From Chitinophaga varians (lineage in GTDB: Bacteria; Bacteroidota; Bacteroidia; Chitinophagales; Chitinophagaceae): 64,000 nt of DNA. The translations under genes and the position numbers were made by a program. The stretch is taken from the NCBI RefSeq assembly GCF_014529945.1, contig NZ_JACVFB010000005.1:496001-560000 (forward strand), in the 5' to 3' direction. The notes under the pieces were generated by a model that saw nothing but the letters and a program-made list of their open reading frames with translations, did not search any database and was not told where the DNA came from. How positions within the stretch are numbered: position 1 is the stretch's first letter; each line of letters begins with the position of its first letter. This document shows, piece after piece, positions 17,176 to 26,462 of this stretch.

Positions 17176-20100
17176 TTAAAAATGATGAACACCTTTCCTG
17201 TCCTTGTTCCTCCGTTGTCCATTACCAGCAGATAGGTGCCATTGCTTAGTGCTCCTGTGTTGATTCGTGTTTCCGTAGTGCCGTGGGCGGCGATGAAGGT
17301 TTTTACCCGTTGCCCGTCTATGGTGTACAGGGTGATGCCTGCCCTGCCTTTTACAGCCGGATGGCCTACTACCAGTCTGTCGGCGACAGGATTTGGGTAG
17401 ATGGTGAGGCCATTGTTTTTGTTGTTTACGGGAGATGACAAAGCCTGCATCAGCGCTTTGTTGGCCTGTTGGCGCATCATCAGCGCGTTGCCGAGGGTGA
17501 TGGTCTGGCTGTACACCGTGTCGCCGGTGCCATCGAGACGGTAGCTGCCGATTTTGTAGTAACAGGTTTGTGCCGGCGCTGTGGCATCATCCGTCACGTA
17601 ATGTGTTTGGTTGATATTGGAAGTAATGGTGGTGATCTTCGTGAAATGTGTGTTATCAGTGGAACGGAAGATGCCGAATGCAAACACATCTTTGGCCCAG
17701 TCGATGTCGAAGCTGATGCGTGCGGTATCTCCACCTGTGCGGATGCCGGCAGCCTGTGTAAATGTTACCGGTTGATCAGGTGAAGGGATAGCGTTCAGGT
17801 ATTGTTCCAGCATGGTAAAACCGTCGCTGTCGAGGCTATTGGCCGCCACGCCGAGGGAGTCGCCGCCTGTCATTTTCTCCCACCAGTCAGGTAGCCCGTC
17901 GTTGTCGGTATCATTGGGGTAGGTAGAAGAGGTGAGGGTAGGCCATCCGCCAACGGTGTTCTGGCTGTCGATGATGCCGGAGGGGTTGCCTGCGCCGGGC
18001 GCATGATAGCTGGTGTCGCCGAAGGTCGCCGTGCCGGTGCGTGTTTCCCGGACGATGCGTCTGTCGACTGTATCTCTGCGGGGAAGGATGGCGCCTACGC
18101 TGTTGGTGACGGCCGTATAGGCGTCCTGTGCTGTTTGTGTGGCCACCGGGGCATAGGGGAACGGCGTATTGACACGGGCCGTGGCCAGCGCGGCTGCTGC
18201 ACCGGGTTGTCCATCAGGATGCACGCCATAGGTCCAGTTGTTGGACGATGTGTCGGTGGTTTCTTCCACGCAGGAATAGCCGGGGACATAATTGCCTTTG
18301 ATATAAAATTTCCCGCCGGGAACGGTGTCTCCCGAGAGCGATAGGCTAAACGTCGTATACATCAGGATACGATGACGGCGGTTACCGGTAGCGCAGGCAA
18401 CGTCGCCGGTGGTGGCCGGACCGGGTTTGTAGTAGTTGTTGACCATATTCTGATGGCCACCGGCGCCGCCGTAGCTTGACCCTACCCAGTTGTAGATCAC
18501 ATTGTTCCGGAAATCGACATACTCCAGTTCCGGTTGCCCGGTGGTGGCGCTGCCGGCGAAACGCGGATTGCGGTTGCTGTGGCTGGCCAGCAGGTTATGA
18601 TGGAAAGAAGAAGATTGCCCGCCCCAGATGCCGCCATAGCCGTGCGGTGTTTCTTTCACGTGTTTAGACTTGTACAGGCTTTCGCTCAGCAGGCTCCATT
18701 GCAGCGTAAAATTGGAGATAGCGTAGAAGGAGCCGGCTTCGTCGGTAGACCAGCTCAGGGAACAATGGTCCACGATGATATTGGAATACGGTTTGGTAAT
18801 CGGTGTCCCGAAGTTGTTGTACATGGCGTCCACTGCTTTGGCGGTATCATTCGGGTTGAGGATAATATCGCCGGGACGGCTCCGGATATAACGTACGATG
18901 ATGTTGTTGGCCCGGATGCCCAAGCCATAGTTAGCCAGACAGATACCGTCTCCCGGCGCGGTCTGTCCCGCGATGGTGACGTTGTCCTGTGTGAGCACCA
19001 ACGCGCTCAGGAGGTTGATGGTGCCGGAGACTTTGAACATGACAGTGCGGTTAGGTTGACTGACAGCGTCGCGGAGGCTGCCCGCTCCGGAGTTATTGAG
19101 ATGGGTAACGTAGTATATGCTGCCGCCCCTGCCGCCTTTGGCGAACCTGCCTGCGCCTTCAGCGCCGGGGAAAGCGATCTGGCGGAAAGGATAGGTGGTG
19201 CCGCTGATCATCACGTTTTTAGTGACGAGGTATTTATTGGGGATGGTGCTGGTGGTCCATGGGTATACCCGCAGGTAAAAGGTTTTGCCTTGTGGCACAT
19301 CGATATTGAGATTACCAAAGGAGTAGGCTACCGGTGTGGAACCGGCTGTCAGTGACTGATTGGCGGTGAAGTCGGTGAAGGAAGCACCATCTGTGGACCA
19401 CGCGATGCGTGCATGTGCATAGTCGGAGGAATTAAACGAAAGCGGAACGGTGACCTGTTGCACCACGAAACTGTTGCCCGTTATGGGCGATACAGTGTAT
19501 TGCACGTATCGTCCGTTATCCGGACCGGTGGCTGCCGGCCAGGTGCTGTCCGGCGGTAGTAGCCGCTGGCCGCCGTTGCCGGCGAGGTAGTTGTTTACTT
19601 TCAGGCCGGCGAGGGTTTGTGCAGTAGCGGTAACATCGCCGGATACTGTCGCTGACGGGTCAGTAGTGAGCGCCCAGGTGATAGCCGGTACGATGTACGT
19701 ATAGCCGGCAACGTTCACATCACTCATAGCGAGCGTGGTATTAGCTGCCGCGGTGCTCCACGGAGATACACGGAAGTAGAGCGTTTGGCCGGTGGTGACG
19801 GTAATATCGGGTGTATTTAGCGTATAGGTGTTGACGGTAGTACCCATGGAAAGCGTTGTGTCCAATTCCGTATAGTCTGTACCGTTAACGGACCACGACA
19901 CCCGCGCCTTGCCGATGGTAGCGCCGAAAGCGAGTGATAAGGAAAGCTGTGTGGCCGTGAAAGCATTGCCGGTGGTAGGTGTGATTGCAAACTGTGCATG
20001 CCTGCTGTTCGCCGGGCCGGTTTCCGCTGGCCAGCTGCCGCCGGCGGGCAATAGTTGTTGCCCACTGTTGTAGCTACTGACAGACAGATCGTTGAGTGTC

Positions 20101-20753
20101 TGTGCTGCTACGGAGATATTGCCGGTGGCGCTGCCCTGCTGGTTCGTGGTGAGCGGCCAGGTGGCCACCGGTGCGGTGGTCGTCAGTCCTTTAATGACCA
20201 CATTTTTTGTGATGAGATATTTCCCGGTGACAACCCCCGTGGTCCACGGGGAAATCCGGAAGTACAGCTTGCCGTTGTTACGCACGTTGATATTCAGTCC
20301 GGTGAAGGTATAGGCCGTTGGTGTGGAAGAAGACACCAATGCAAAGTCGGTGGTGACATCGGTGAAATGTATGCTGTCCGTAGACCATGACAGCTTTACC
20401 CTGCCGGTGCCGGAGCCGTTGAAGCTGAGGGATACGCCTATTTCCTTTACGGTCAGGGTGTTGCCGGTAGCGGGAGATACGGTATACAGCATATTGCGCG
20501 TACTGTCGGCGGCTGTTTGCGCGGGCCAGGAGCCGGCTGTGGGGATGGTACGCTCTCCGCCGGCAACGTAGTCGTAATGCACGAGGCCATAGAGCTGTTG
20601 GGCCGTGGCGGAGATGCTTCCTGTGGTGACGACCTGCTGGTTGGCCGTGAGTGCCCAGGTGGCGGTAGCAGAAGTTTGCGAATAGGCGTTGCCGTTAGTG
20701 ACAGTGGTGACAAGCAGCGTTGCCGGCAATAAATGAAGTAGCCATTTTTTCAT
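17172..20753 (-). CDS. Multidomain secreted pectate lyase (PL1-like) with three N-terminal repeats and T9SS tail
   Basis: 1193 residues. A signal peptide at 1-26 is followed by three homologous ~160-residue domains (about 30-190, 195-355, 357-520), each starting W-A/P-LT and ending near YFRISPWTT / YFRVSPWST / YLRVYPWTT plus a NV-I-G strand. The catalytic part starts with AFPGAEGAGRFAKGGRGG-type sequence (about 526) and shows GSLRDAVS, VTIAGQTAPGDGI and NIIVDHCSLSWSTDE, as in right-handed parallel beta-helix pectate lyases, which cleave polygalacturonate by beta-elimination. The last ~80 residues (LTIYPNPVADRLVVGHP, then GTYLLVMDNGG) are a T9SS type A sorting domain, so the enzyme is secreted or surface attached. 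A segment with DTDNDGLPDWWE resembles a calcium-binding thrombospondin type 3 repeat. The three repeats may bind carbohydrate (inference). Confidence 0.88.
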   Translation of the reverse strand: MKKWLLHLLPATLLVTTVTNGNAYSQTSATATWALTANQQVVTTGSISATAQQLYGLVHYDYVAGGERTIPTAGSWPAQTAADSTRNMLYTVSPATGNTLTVKEIGVSLSFNGSGTGRVKLSWSTDSIHFTDVTTDFALVSSSTPTAYTFTGLNINVRNNGKLYFRISPWTTGVVTGKYLITKNVVIKGLTTTAPVATWPLTTNQQGSATGNISVAAQTLNDLSVSSYNSGQQLLPAGGSWPAETGPANSRHAQFAITPTTGNAFTATQLSLSLAFGATIGKARVSWSVNGTDYTELDTTLSMGTTVNTYTLNTPDITVTTGQTLYFRVSPWSTAAANTTLAMSDVNVAGYTYIVPAITWALTTDPSATVSGDVTATAQTLAGLKVNNYLAGNGGQRLLPPDSTWPAATGPDNGRYVQYTVSPITGNSFVVQQVTVPLSFNSSDYAHARIAWSTDGASFTDFTANQSLTAGSTPVAYSFGNLNIDVPQGKTFYLRVYPWTTSTIPNKYLVTKNVMISGTTYPFRQIAFPGAEGAGRFAKGGRGGSIYYVTHLNNSGAGSLRDAVSQPNRTVMFKVSGTINLLSALVLTQDNVTIAGQTAPGDGICLANYGLGIRANNIIVRYIRSRPGDIILNPNDTAKAVDAMYNNFGTPITKPYSNIIVDHCSLSWSTDEAGSFYAISNFTLQWSLLSESLYKSKHVKETPHGYGGIWGGQSSSFHHNLLASHSNRNPRFAGSATTGQPELEYVDFRNNVIYNWVGSSYGGAGGHQNMVNNYYKPGPATTGDVACATGNRRHRILMYTTFSLSLSGDTVPGGKFYIKGNYVPGYSCVEETTDTSSNNWTYGVHPDGQPGAAAALATARVNTPFPYAPVATQTAQDAYTAVTNSVGAILPRRDTVDRRIVRETRTGTATFGDTSYHAPGAGNPSGIIDSQNTVGGWPTLTSSTYPNDTDNDGLPDWWEKMTGGDSLGVAANSLDSDGFTMLEQYLNAIPSPDQPVTFTQAAGIRTGGDTARISFDIDWAKDVFAFGIFRSTDNTHFTKITTITSNINQTHYVTDDATAPAQTCYYKIGSYRLDGTGDTVYSQTITLGNALMMRQQANKALMQALSSPVNNKNNGLTIYPNPVADRLVVGHPAVKGRAGITLYTIDGQRVKTFIAAHGTTETRINTGALSNGTYLLVMDNGGTRTGKVFIIFK

Positions 20754-21070
20754 AAATATTCCCCCGGATATTAGTTAGACAAATATTTGCGGTGTTTGCC
20801 GGAAAGCGCTGCCCGCCGGCCGTGTGGCCGGATGGGTCATGCTTATCTCCACGTTACATGGAAGACGCTGTCAGTATATGAAAGACGTGGTGAACAGGCT
20901 TCTTCTGCTTCTCTACTTCCCTGATGCTATAGTATAATGCTGGTTGATACAGTTTCTCTAAACAAATTACGCCCGAAACCGGTTACTTTGCAACCATTCG
21001 GGCATATAAATCACCGAGAACGTTACCGGAAAAAGGAGTAGTCCGGGGGGAATGGAATATTATTGATGTG
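20754..21070. other. Intergenic region upstream of the lyase-SusC-SusD operon
   Basis: About 317 bp without a credible gene; the short frames here are not supported. It should hold the promoter of the leftward polysaccharide operon and the end of the archaemetzincin transcript. A small hairpin CCGGCC-GTGT-GGCCGG is seen near 20816-20831. No clear promoter box could be assigned. Confidence 0.5.
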
Positions 21071-21967
21071 TTATCCGATGGCGTCGAGGTCTTTTTGCAG
21101 TAGGTACAGGTCCCGCTGTAGCTGCTGCTGACGGCAGTAATCCACCAGTTCCTGCAGTCTTTTTTGATTATCATATCGAAGGTTCCAATACAGTTTTTGC
21201 TGACAGGCAGAACAGAGGCGGTTGGGTGCCCTGTCCGTTTCACCAAGGTTGTTAGAGCCGTTCATGGCACATTGGGCATGGAGGCAGTGATGCAGCGAAA
21301 ACATATGGCCAATTTCATGGGAGGCGACTTTATTGAGCCTTTTTAAGCAGGTGGTATAGTTGGCCGTGTCCAGTGTTTCGTTCTGTAGCCGGTAAATGGA
21401 GGTCACCCCTACCTGGTCCACATAGGAGGCGAGGCCGAACACATAATTCCAGTCGCTTTTCGGATACAGGTCCTGTGCACTGATGGCCATCAGCGTGATG
21501 CCGTCGTTCGGAATATGGCCTTTTAACAGGCTGTCCAGTATGTAAGGCGCCAGCACCTGGATATGACCATCTTCCCGCTGGCGGAAGGTATTGGGAGGAA
21601 AAGCATCATCTGAACGGGCCGGCAGGAGCACTGTTTTCAGTTGAAAAAAAATAGCGGTATACTCCCGCATGGCTTCCAGTACTTTCTCCTGTAGCGGCGT
21701 GAATTCACCCACCGGCAACAAATAGATCACCGATCGGGCGGCCGTTGTTTTGACCGGCCGTGCAGCCTTATAGGCTTCAAAGGTTTGTTCTTTTTCTTTG
21801 TGTGCCGCACGCCAGTCTCCTTCCTGTGGTGGACCGAGGGGGATATCATTCCGCGCAATGCCGTTGAAATAAGCTTTCCGGGCGGCGATCACCGGGTCGG
21901 CATGTCTGTAGTTGCAGGAAAAGGACGCAGCAACAAATAACAGCAGGAAAACAGCAGTTAGCTTCAT
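21071..21967 (-). CDS. Archaemetzincin-family zinc metalloprotease (lipoprotein)
   Basis: 298 residues from ATG 21967, chosen because it gives a lipoprotein-like signal (MKLTAVFLLLFVAASFSC, Cys18); upstream in-frame ATGs at 21979 and 22072 do not. The metal site is complete: HEIGH at 217-221, third His at 227, then C228, C233, MNG at 235, and C252/C255, which is the HExxHxxxxxHCxxxxCxM...CxxC pattern of archaemetzincins, where the four Cys bind a structural zinc. These are minimal metzincin peptidases of poorly known physiological substrate. It is divergent from the DUF2268 gene at 22140, itself a possible zinc protease. Confidence 0.85.
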   Translation of the reverse strand: MKLTAVFLLLFVAASFSCNYRHADPVIAARKAYFNGIARNDIPLGPPQEGDWRAAHKEKEQTFEAYKAARPVKTTAARSVIYLLPVGEFTPLQEKVLEAMREYTAIFFQLKTVLLPARSDDAFPPNTFRQREDGHIQVLAPYILDSLLKGHIPNDGITLMAISAQDLYPKSDWNYVFGLASYVDQVGVTSIYRLQNETLDTANYTTCLKRLNKVASHEIGHMFSLHHCLHAQCAMNGSNNLGETDRAPNRLCSACQQKLYWNLRYDNQKRLQELVDYCRQQQLQRDLYLLQKDLDAIG

Positions 21968-22139
21968 ATCGTTGAACATTGTAAATGGAAACTTTAGTCC
22001 CGCAGTAATTTTGGTCTCCCCTATAGGATGAAATAACCCGGGGATTCCATAACACAAAATACTATTTCCCATAATTGGGGAGATGACCGTTTTTCTTTAT
22101 TTTACCCGATAAATCCTCCGCCAACAAATCGAACCTTAC

Positions 22140-23117
22140 ATGAAAAGAAAAACCGGTTTTCTACACAATATCCCTGTATACTGTTTGGTCATCATCGGGA
22201 TGCTCACCTGCTCCGCCCGCGTTCAGGGACAGGATTCCCGAGTATTCACGTCCGATGTTGATCACTTCTGGACTGCCTTTGATAGTGTGAAGACAGTGAA
22301 TGATACCACCCGGCAGATCGCCTTTATGCAGGCGCTGTACATTGACAAGGCTACAGAAGGGCTCCGGTTGTTCATGAAACTCAGAAGGTTCGATGCCGCC
22401 AGACTGGTAACGGCTATCAATAAGTATCCTAAATTCTGGGCTTCTATCCGGGAAAATACGTTGAAGATAAAACCCAAAATTCCCGCTATCGAAGCACATA
22501 TCCGGGAGTTTAAAGCACTGTATCCCGATCTTCGTCCGGCTAAACTGTACTTCACGATCACGGCCGTACGCGCGGCCGGCACCGTACAGGATTCGCTGGC
22601 GCTGATAGGAACGGAAATCGCTACCGGAAATAAAAATACCGACGTATCTGAGTTCCCGGACAAAAGGCTGGCGAACTTCTTCCAGACGCAAAGCACAGAC
22701 AATATCATTCCCGTGGTGGTACATGAATATGTGCATACCCAGCAACGGTCGGAAGCCAAAATACTACTGGGACAGGCGCTGAACGAAGGCGCCTGTGATT
22801 TTATTACGGAGCTGATCCTGAAAGAACCGTTGATGAATTCTTATCTGCAATATGGCAGGAAGAACGAGAAAGAGCTGAAAGAAGCTTTCAAAAAAGAAAT
22901 GCTGGGGGAAGATTTTTCCAACTGGTTGTACAACGGTTCCACCACCAAAACAATGGGCGACCTGGGTTATTTTATGGGATATACCATTTGTAAATCTTAC
23001 TACCAACAGGCCAAAAATAAAAGTCAGGCGATAAAAGACATCATCACGTTGAATTATGGTGACCAGGCGGCCGTAGTGGCATTTTTAGAGAAATCCGGAT
23101 ATTACGACCGGATGTAG
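22140..23117 (+). CDS. Secreted GldB/DUF2268-like predicted zinc-dependent protein
   Basis: 325 residues. Signal peptide to about residue 30 (CLVIIGMLTCSARVQGQ). The mature part begins DVDHFWTAFDSVKTVNDTTRQ, followed by ALYIDKATEGLRLFMKLR. A zinc-binding HEYVH lies at residues 195-199 (VVHEYVHTQQ), and an EGACDFITEL segment about 25 residues later could supply the third ligand. The pattern fits DUF2268 and the related GldB gliding lipoprotein family. A paralogue with the same architecture is at 38928-39863 (HELSH, EGLCDFMAEL). Function unknown; a secreted peptidase is the simplest reading, since both key motifs are intact. Confidence 0.75.
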   Translation: MKRKTGFLHNIPVYCLVIIGMLTCSARVQGQDSRVFTSDVDHFWTAFDSVKTVNDTTRQIAFMQALYIDKATEGLRLFMKLRRFDAARLVTAINKYPKFWASIRENTLKIKPKIPAIEAHIREFKALYPDLRPAKLYFTITAVRAAGTVQDSLALIGTEIATGNKNTDVSEFPDKRLANFFQTQSTDNIIPVVVHEYVHTQQRSEAKILLGQALNEGACDFITELILKEPLMNSYLQYGRKNEKELKEAFKKEMLGEDFSNWLYNGSTTKTMGDLGYFMGYTICKSYYQQAKNKSQAIKDIITLNYGDQAAVVAFLEKSGYYDRM

Positions 23118-23231
23118 GCCGCCTGTGGCCGGTAAGAGATGGCCATTGTTATTTTTATATATTGCGAATGGTGCTTATATTTACAAGTATTTCAGCGGGT
23201 TATCCGCATCCAATTAAACAGGAGAACACAG

Positions 23232-24176
23232 ATGTCATTAATAGATAAAGTACTCAATACACCGGAATTAACGAATCAGCCGCCTGTTTTGGTGGATATC
23301 GGAGCATCGGGCGCCATCCATTTCAGATGGAAGAAGATCGCTAAATATGCTGTCTGTATTGCGTTCGATCCGGATGACCGGAAATACGGTTACATCGTCA
23401 AAGAGAATGATAATTACCGGAAGCTGTATGTTTTTAACTGCGTAGTGGCGGATACTTCCAGCGACGGGCAGCCGTTCTATCTGACGCAGTCGCCTTACTG
23501 CTCCAGTTTTCTGGTGCCCCGCACAGAGGATTTAAAACCCTATGCTTTTGCGGATAAATTTGAGGTGGAAAGGGAAACCAGGCTGATGACCCGCACCATC
23601 CCGGAAGTGTTGCAGGAGCTGAATATTGGGTACATCGACTGGTTCAAGACCGATTCACAGGGACTGGACCTGCGTATTTTCCAGTCGCTGGATGATAAGA
23701 TGGCCCGTGATATTAAAATAGCAGAATTTGAACCGGGCATCATGCATGCCTATCATGGCGAAGATAAGCTGCACGCGGTGCTGCGGCATATGGACAACCT
23801 GCCGTTTTTCCTCAGCGAAATCACGGTGAAAGGGCCTAACCGCATATCACAGGAGCAGCTGAAGAGCATTAGCTCCAGCCCCTTTATGCAGAAGCTGCTG
23901 GCCGCCTCCCACCGGGAAACTGCCGGATGGGGCGAAATGGTGTACCTCAATAACTTCGATGCACGCGCCCATCGCTCACAACGCGACCTGCTCCTGGGAT
24001 GGGTAATAGCTACGCTCAATGAAGAACACGGTCTGGCTTTGCAGATCGCATCACAAGGGGCGGAACAATATAAAACGCCCATTTTTGAAGAGCTGCGCCG
24101 TGGCAGTGTGAAGAACATCCGCCGTAGCTTGTGGAAGCTCCGCTTCATGAGCCACGTGTGGCGTAAACTGTTTTAA
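23232..24176 (+). CDS. FkbM-like SAM-dependent methyltransferase
   Basis: 314 residues from ATG 23232, preceded by AGGAGAACACAG, an unusually good Shine-Dalgarno for this organism; the longer frame to 23139 is less likely. PPVLVDIGASGAIHFRWKK is a SAM-binding motif I, followed by an acidic motif at IAFDPDDRKYG and the FkbM-type block IDWFKTDSQGLDLRIFQSL. FkbM proteins methylate hydroxyl groups of polyketides and sugars, often in polysaccharide or glycolipid synthesis. No glycosyltransferase lies nearby, so the substrate cannot be proposed. A strong terminator follows at 24192. Confidence 0.75.
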   Translation: MSLIDKVLNTPELTNQPPVLVDIGASGAIHFRWKKIAKYAVCIAFDPDDRKYGYIVKENDNYRKLYVFNCVVADTSSDGQPFYLTQSPYCSSFLVPRTEDLKPYAFADKFEVERETRLMTRTIPEVLQELNIGYIDWFKTDSQGLDLRIFQSLDDKMARDIKIAEFEPGIMHAYHGEDKLHAVLRHMDNLPFFLSEITVKGPNRISQEQLKSISSSPFMQKLLAASHRETAGWGEMVYLNNFDARAHRSQRDLLLGWVIATLNEEHGLALQIASQGAEQYKTPIFEELRRGSVKNIRRSLWKLRFMSHVWRKLF

Positions 24177-24191
24177 TAATCTGTTTTGTAT

Positions 24192-24233
24192 AAAAAAGGA
24201 CCGCCCGCTCAGATGAGCGGGCGGTCCTTTTTT
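24192..24233 (+). terminator. Rho-independent terminator
   Basis: Perfect 19-bp arms AAAAAAGGACCGCCCGCTC / GAGCGGGCGGTCCTTTTTT with an AGAT loop, 15 bp after the methyltransferase stop. Confidence 0.9.
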
Positions 24234-24461
24234 AGGTTATATTTAAGATAAAATATCCCGGTATGAAACCATATGCGGCAAGCGTAGATACGATACCGTC
24301 AGGGATGTCTATTGTCGAAATAGCCTCCGGGAAGTTCCATTGAAAAAAACGAAAAGTTCACCATAATTCAGTAACTTATATTGTCGAGCTTTGTTACCAT
24401 TAGCCGTGCATGAACTATCATACACTGGTTTCTCCCATTGATTATACTAATACTGTTTGTC

Positions 24462-24812
24462 ATGGTCTTAAAAATCATCAATATTGTATTGATTCTTTTT
24501 GCCGTATGTATGGGCTTAAAACAAGGTTATGCCATGTTTTCAGGAAAACCGGAAATGCTGGAGATGTTTGGTAAATGGGGTATTGGAAAAACCGGTGTGA
24601 TGATCAACGGGATCATTACGATGGTGGCGGCGGTGCTCATCCTTTTTCCGAGAACTTTTGTCTGGGGAAATTTTCTGATGGCATTGGGCATCCTGCTGAT
24701 TATCTGTTTTCACCTGATGGATAAAGATCTGAAAGGTGTGTTGATAGAACTGCCTTTTCTGTTACTCAATCTGGTGATCATCTACCTGCAATACCCGCTC
24801 AAAAAAGCTTAG
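24462..24812 (+). CDS. Small DoxX-like integral membrane protein
   Basis: 116 residues from ATG 24462; an upstream TTG at 24438 only adds hydrophobic residues. Four hydrophobic segments are visible (IINIVLILFAVCMGL, GVMINGIITMVAAVLILFP, FLMALGILLIICFHL, LPFLLLNLVIIYL). The pattern of a short first helix followed by GYAMFSGKPEMLEMFGKWG is that of DoxX-type membrane proteins. The next gene starts 2 bp after its stop, so the two are one transcription unit. Function unknown. Confidence 0.65.
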   Translation: MVLKIINIVLILFAVCMGLKQGYAMFSGKPEMLEMFGKWGIGKTGVMINGIITMVAAVLILFPRTFVWGNFLMALGILLIICFHLMDKDLKGVLIELPFLLLNLVIIYLQYPLKKA

Positions 24813-24814
24813 TC

Positions 24815-25240
24815 ATGTACAGGATCATTTTCTTCATAGCGCTGGGTTTGCCGGTGGCGGTGAAAGGACAAAATCATCCCCGGCAAACAGCGGAACAATC
24901 ATCTTCAAAAAAACAAACTATGGATGTCGCTAAAATAACCCATCCGGCTGTACGAAAAGCCATCGAGGCGTTGCAGGCCGGTGATAAAAGTTGGTATTCA
25001 TTTTTCACAGACCATCCGGCTATGACCGATGACGGTAATGCGGTCGATTTTAAATCTTTCTTTGGTAAAGCGTTGGGGAATGAAAAATTCCTGTCTATCG
25101 ATAAAGTGGAAAACGAAGGCAAAGACGTGTATGGCAATTTCAAGGCTGGTAGCTGGGGCACTTTTAAAGTGTTCTTTAAGTTCCACGAGGGAGCAGGTGG
25201 GAAGTTCGACCGGCTGGATATCGGGCAGGCAACCTACTAA
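24815..25240 (+). CDS. Secreted NTF2/SnoaL-like small protein
   Basis: 141 residues. Signal peptide to about residue 19 (IIFFIALGLPVAVKGQ). The mature part (HPAVRKAIEALQAGDKSWYSFFTDHP onward, ending with GSWGTFKVFFKFHEGAGGKFDRLDIGQA) has the helix-then-curved-sheet layout of NTF2-like proteins. No catalytic residues are recognised. It is coupled to the upstream DoxX-like gene (2 bp apart) and ends at a bidirectional hairpin. Confidence 0.65.
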   Translation: MYRIIFFIALGLPVAVKGQNHPRQTAEQSSSKKQTMDVAKITHPAVRKAIEALQAGDKSWYSFFTDHPAMTDDGNAVDFKSFFGKALGNEKFLSIDKVENEGKDVYGNFKAGSWGTFKVFFKFHEGAGGKFDRLDIGQATY

Positions 25241-25250
25241 AGCAGTGAAT

Positions 25251-25286
25251 AAAAGAAACGCCCGGCCATTGCCGGGCGTTTCTTTT
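25251..25286. terminator. Bidirectional terminator
   Basis: Perfect 16-bp arms AAAAGAAACGCCCGGC / GCCGGGCGTTTCTTTT, loop CATT, between convergent genes ending at 25240 and 25285; it overlaps the last codon of the leftward gene. Confidence 0.9.
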
Positions 25287-26289
25287 ATGACGAGCGTTTA
25301 CTCAGTTTTATGGTGCGATTGGAAATGTAAGGCACGGCAGGATAGGTCCAGTCATTTTCCGGCATGCCCAGCGCTGTCGGTGTTTTGCCGATGAAGCTGC
25401 TGCTGCGGCCGGTTATTTTCGTGGTGCCGTCAGCGTGAATTTCTACCAGCGCCCACAGCGGGTCGCGGTAGAAAGACATGTATTTCATCAGTGGATACTG
25501 TTTGTGGATGGCGGCATCAAATGGTTCATCCATATAACGGGTGCCCCGCCAGAAGTACGTGGCGCTGTTGATTTGCACGTGATGTACGTCATTGATGCAG
25601 TTATAATAATCCTGGTGAAAGTGACCAGAGAAGGCCATCTGCACTTTACGGAAGCCTGCTTTTTTGTTGACGTGTTCAAACAGCAACCTTACCTGGGCCG
25701 CGTTTTCTACGGCATTGTCATTATCAAATCCCTGATGGCAAAATACGATGACCGGCAATGATGTGCTGTCAAGGTCTTTTGCCAGCCACTGTAACTGTTC
25801 TTCGCCGATGAAACGTTCGTATTTCCATTTGGGTTGGTGGGCAGGATTCGTGTCGTTACCGTCGAGCACAATAAAATGATATCCTTTCAGATCGAACGAA
25901 TAGTAAGTGTTGGGAATTTTCCAGTATTTCGCCGCGTCGGCAGGAGTGAAGCCGCCGTCGGTTTCGTGATTGCCTACTACGTGGTAAGCCGGACCGTTGA
26001 ACCGGTCCCAGATATCCATGATCGCTTTGTTTTCCTGCTTAGGCTGACAGAAGTCGCCCAGCTGGATGATCATATCCGGTTTAAGCTGCTGCATATCGCT
26101 GATAAAAGCTTCCAGCCGCGCGGGCGCATCGTGGGTAAAGTCCTGATGCAGATCGCTGATGATACCAAAGCGTATAGGCGTGAAGGTATCTTTTCCTGGT
26201 AGCGGTGGCATTGCGGAGGTGAGCAGGGGCGTGCCTAAACCTGCTGCCAGTGATAACGAGGTGTTTCTGAGAAAATGTCTCCTTTTCAT
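25285..26289 (-). CDS. Tat-exported calcineurin-like metallophosphoesterase
   Basis: 334 residues. KRRHFLRNTSLSLAAGLG is a twin-arginine signal. The five metallophosphoesterase motifs are seen in order: FGIISDLHQD, QLGDFC, VVGNHET, VIVFCHQG and FSGHFHQD, giving the two-metal site. Members hydrolyse phosphomono- or diesters; here the enzyme would act in the periplasm or at the cell surface. It stands alone, with hairpins on both sides. Substrate not identifiable. Confidence 0.85.
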   Translation of the reverse strand: MKRRHFLRNTSLSLAAGLGTPLLTSAMPPLPGKDTFTPIRFGIISDLHQDFTHDAPARLEAFISDMQQLKPDMIIQLGDFCQPKQENKAIMDIWDRFNGPAYHVVGNHETDGGFTPADAAKYWKIPNTYYSFDLKGYHFIVLDGNDTNPAHQPKWKYERFIGEEQLQWLAKDLDSTSLPVIVFCHQGFDNDNAVENAAQVRLLFEHVNKKAGFRKVQMAFSGHFHQDYYNCINDVHHVQINSATYFWRGTRYMDEPFDAAIHKQYPLMKYMSFYRDPLWALVEIHADGTTKITGRSSSFIGKTPTALGMPENDWTYPAVPYISNRTIKLSKRSS

Positions 26290-26412
26290 GATGATGTTAT
26301 TTTTTCTGGCCGTGTTGGATGGCGATCAGAAAACAGTTGGATAGAACGGGTTTTAAACTACAAATAAAAAGGACAAGCCACAAGTGATTTGTCTGTAATC
26401 AGTATAAAAAAG

Positions 26413-26438
26413 AAAACCCACGCATCAGCGTGGGTTTT
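26413..26438 (-). terminator. Terminator downstream of cyclase-family gene
   Basis: Perfect 11-bp arms AAAACCCACGC / GCGTGGGTTTT with an ATCA loop, just after the stop of the leftward gene at 26463. Confidence 0.85.
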
Positions 26439-26462
26439 ACAAATACGTTTATCCGTAATGCG

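Noticed and set aside
18534..19355. A 273-codon plus-strand frame inside the pectate lyase gene
   Set aside because: It lies antisense to a strongly supported lyase with catalytic motifs and has no family features of its own.
20983..21246. Leftward frame of 87 codons near the end of the archaemetzincin
   Set aside because: It overlaps the archaemetzincin in another frame and has no homology-like features.
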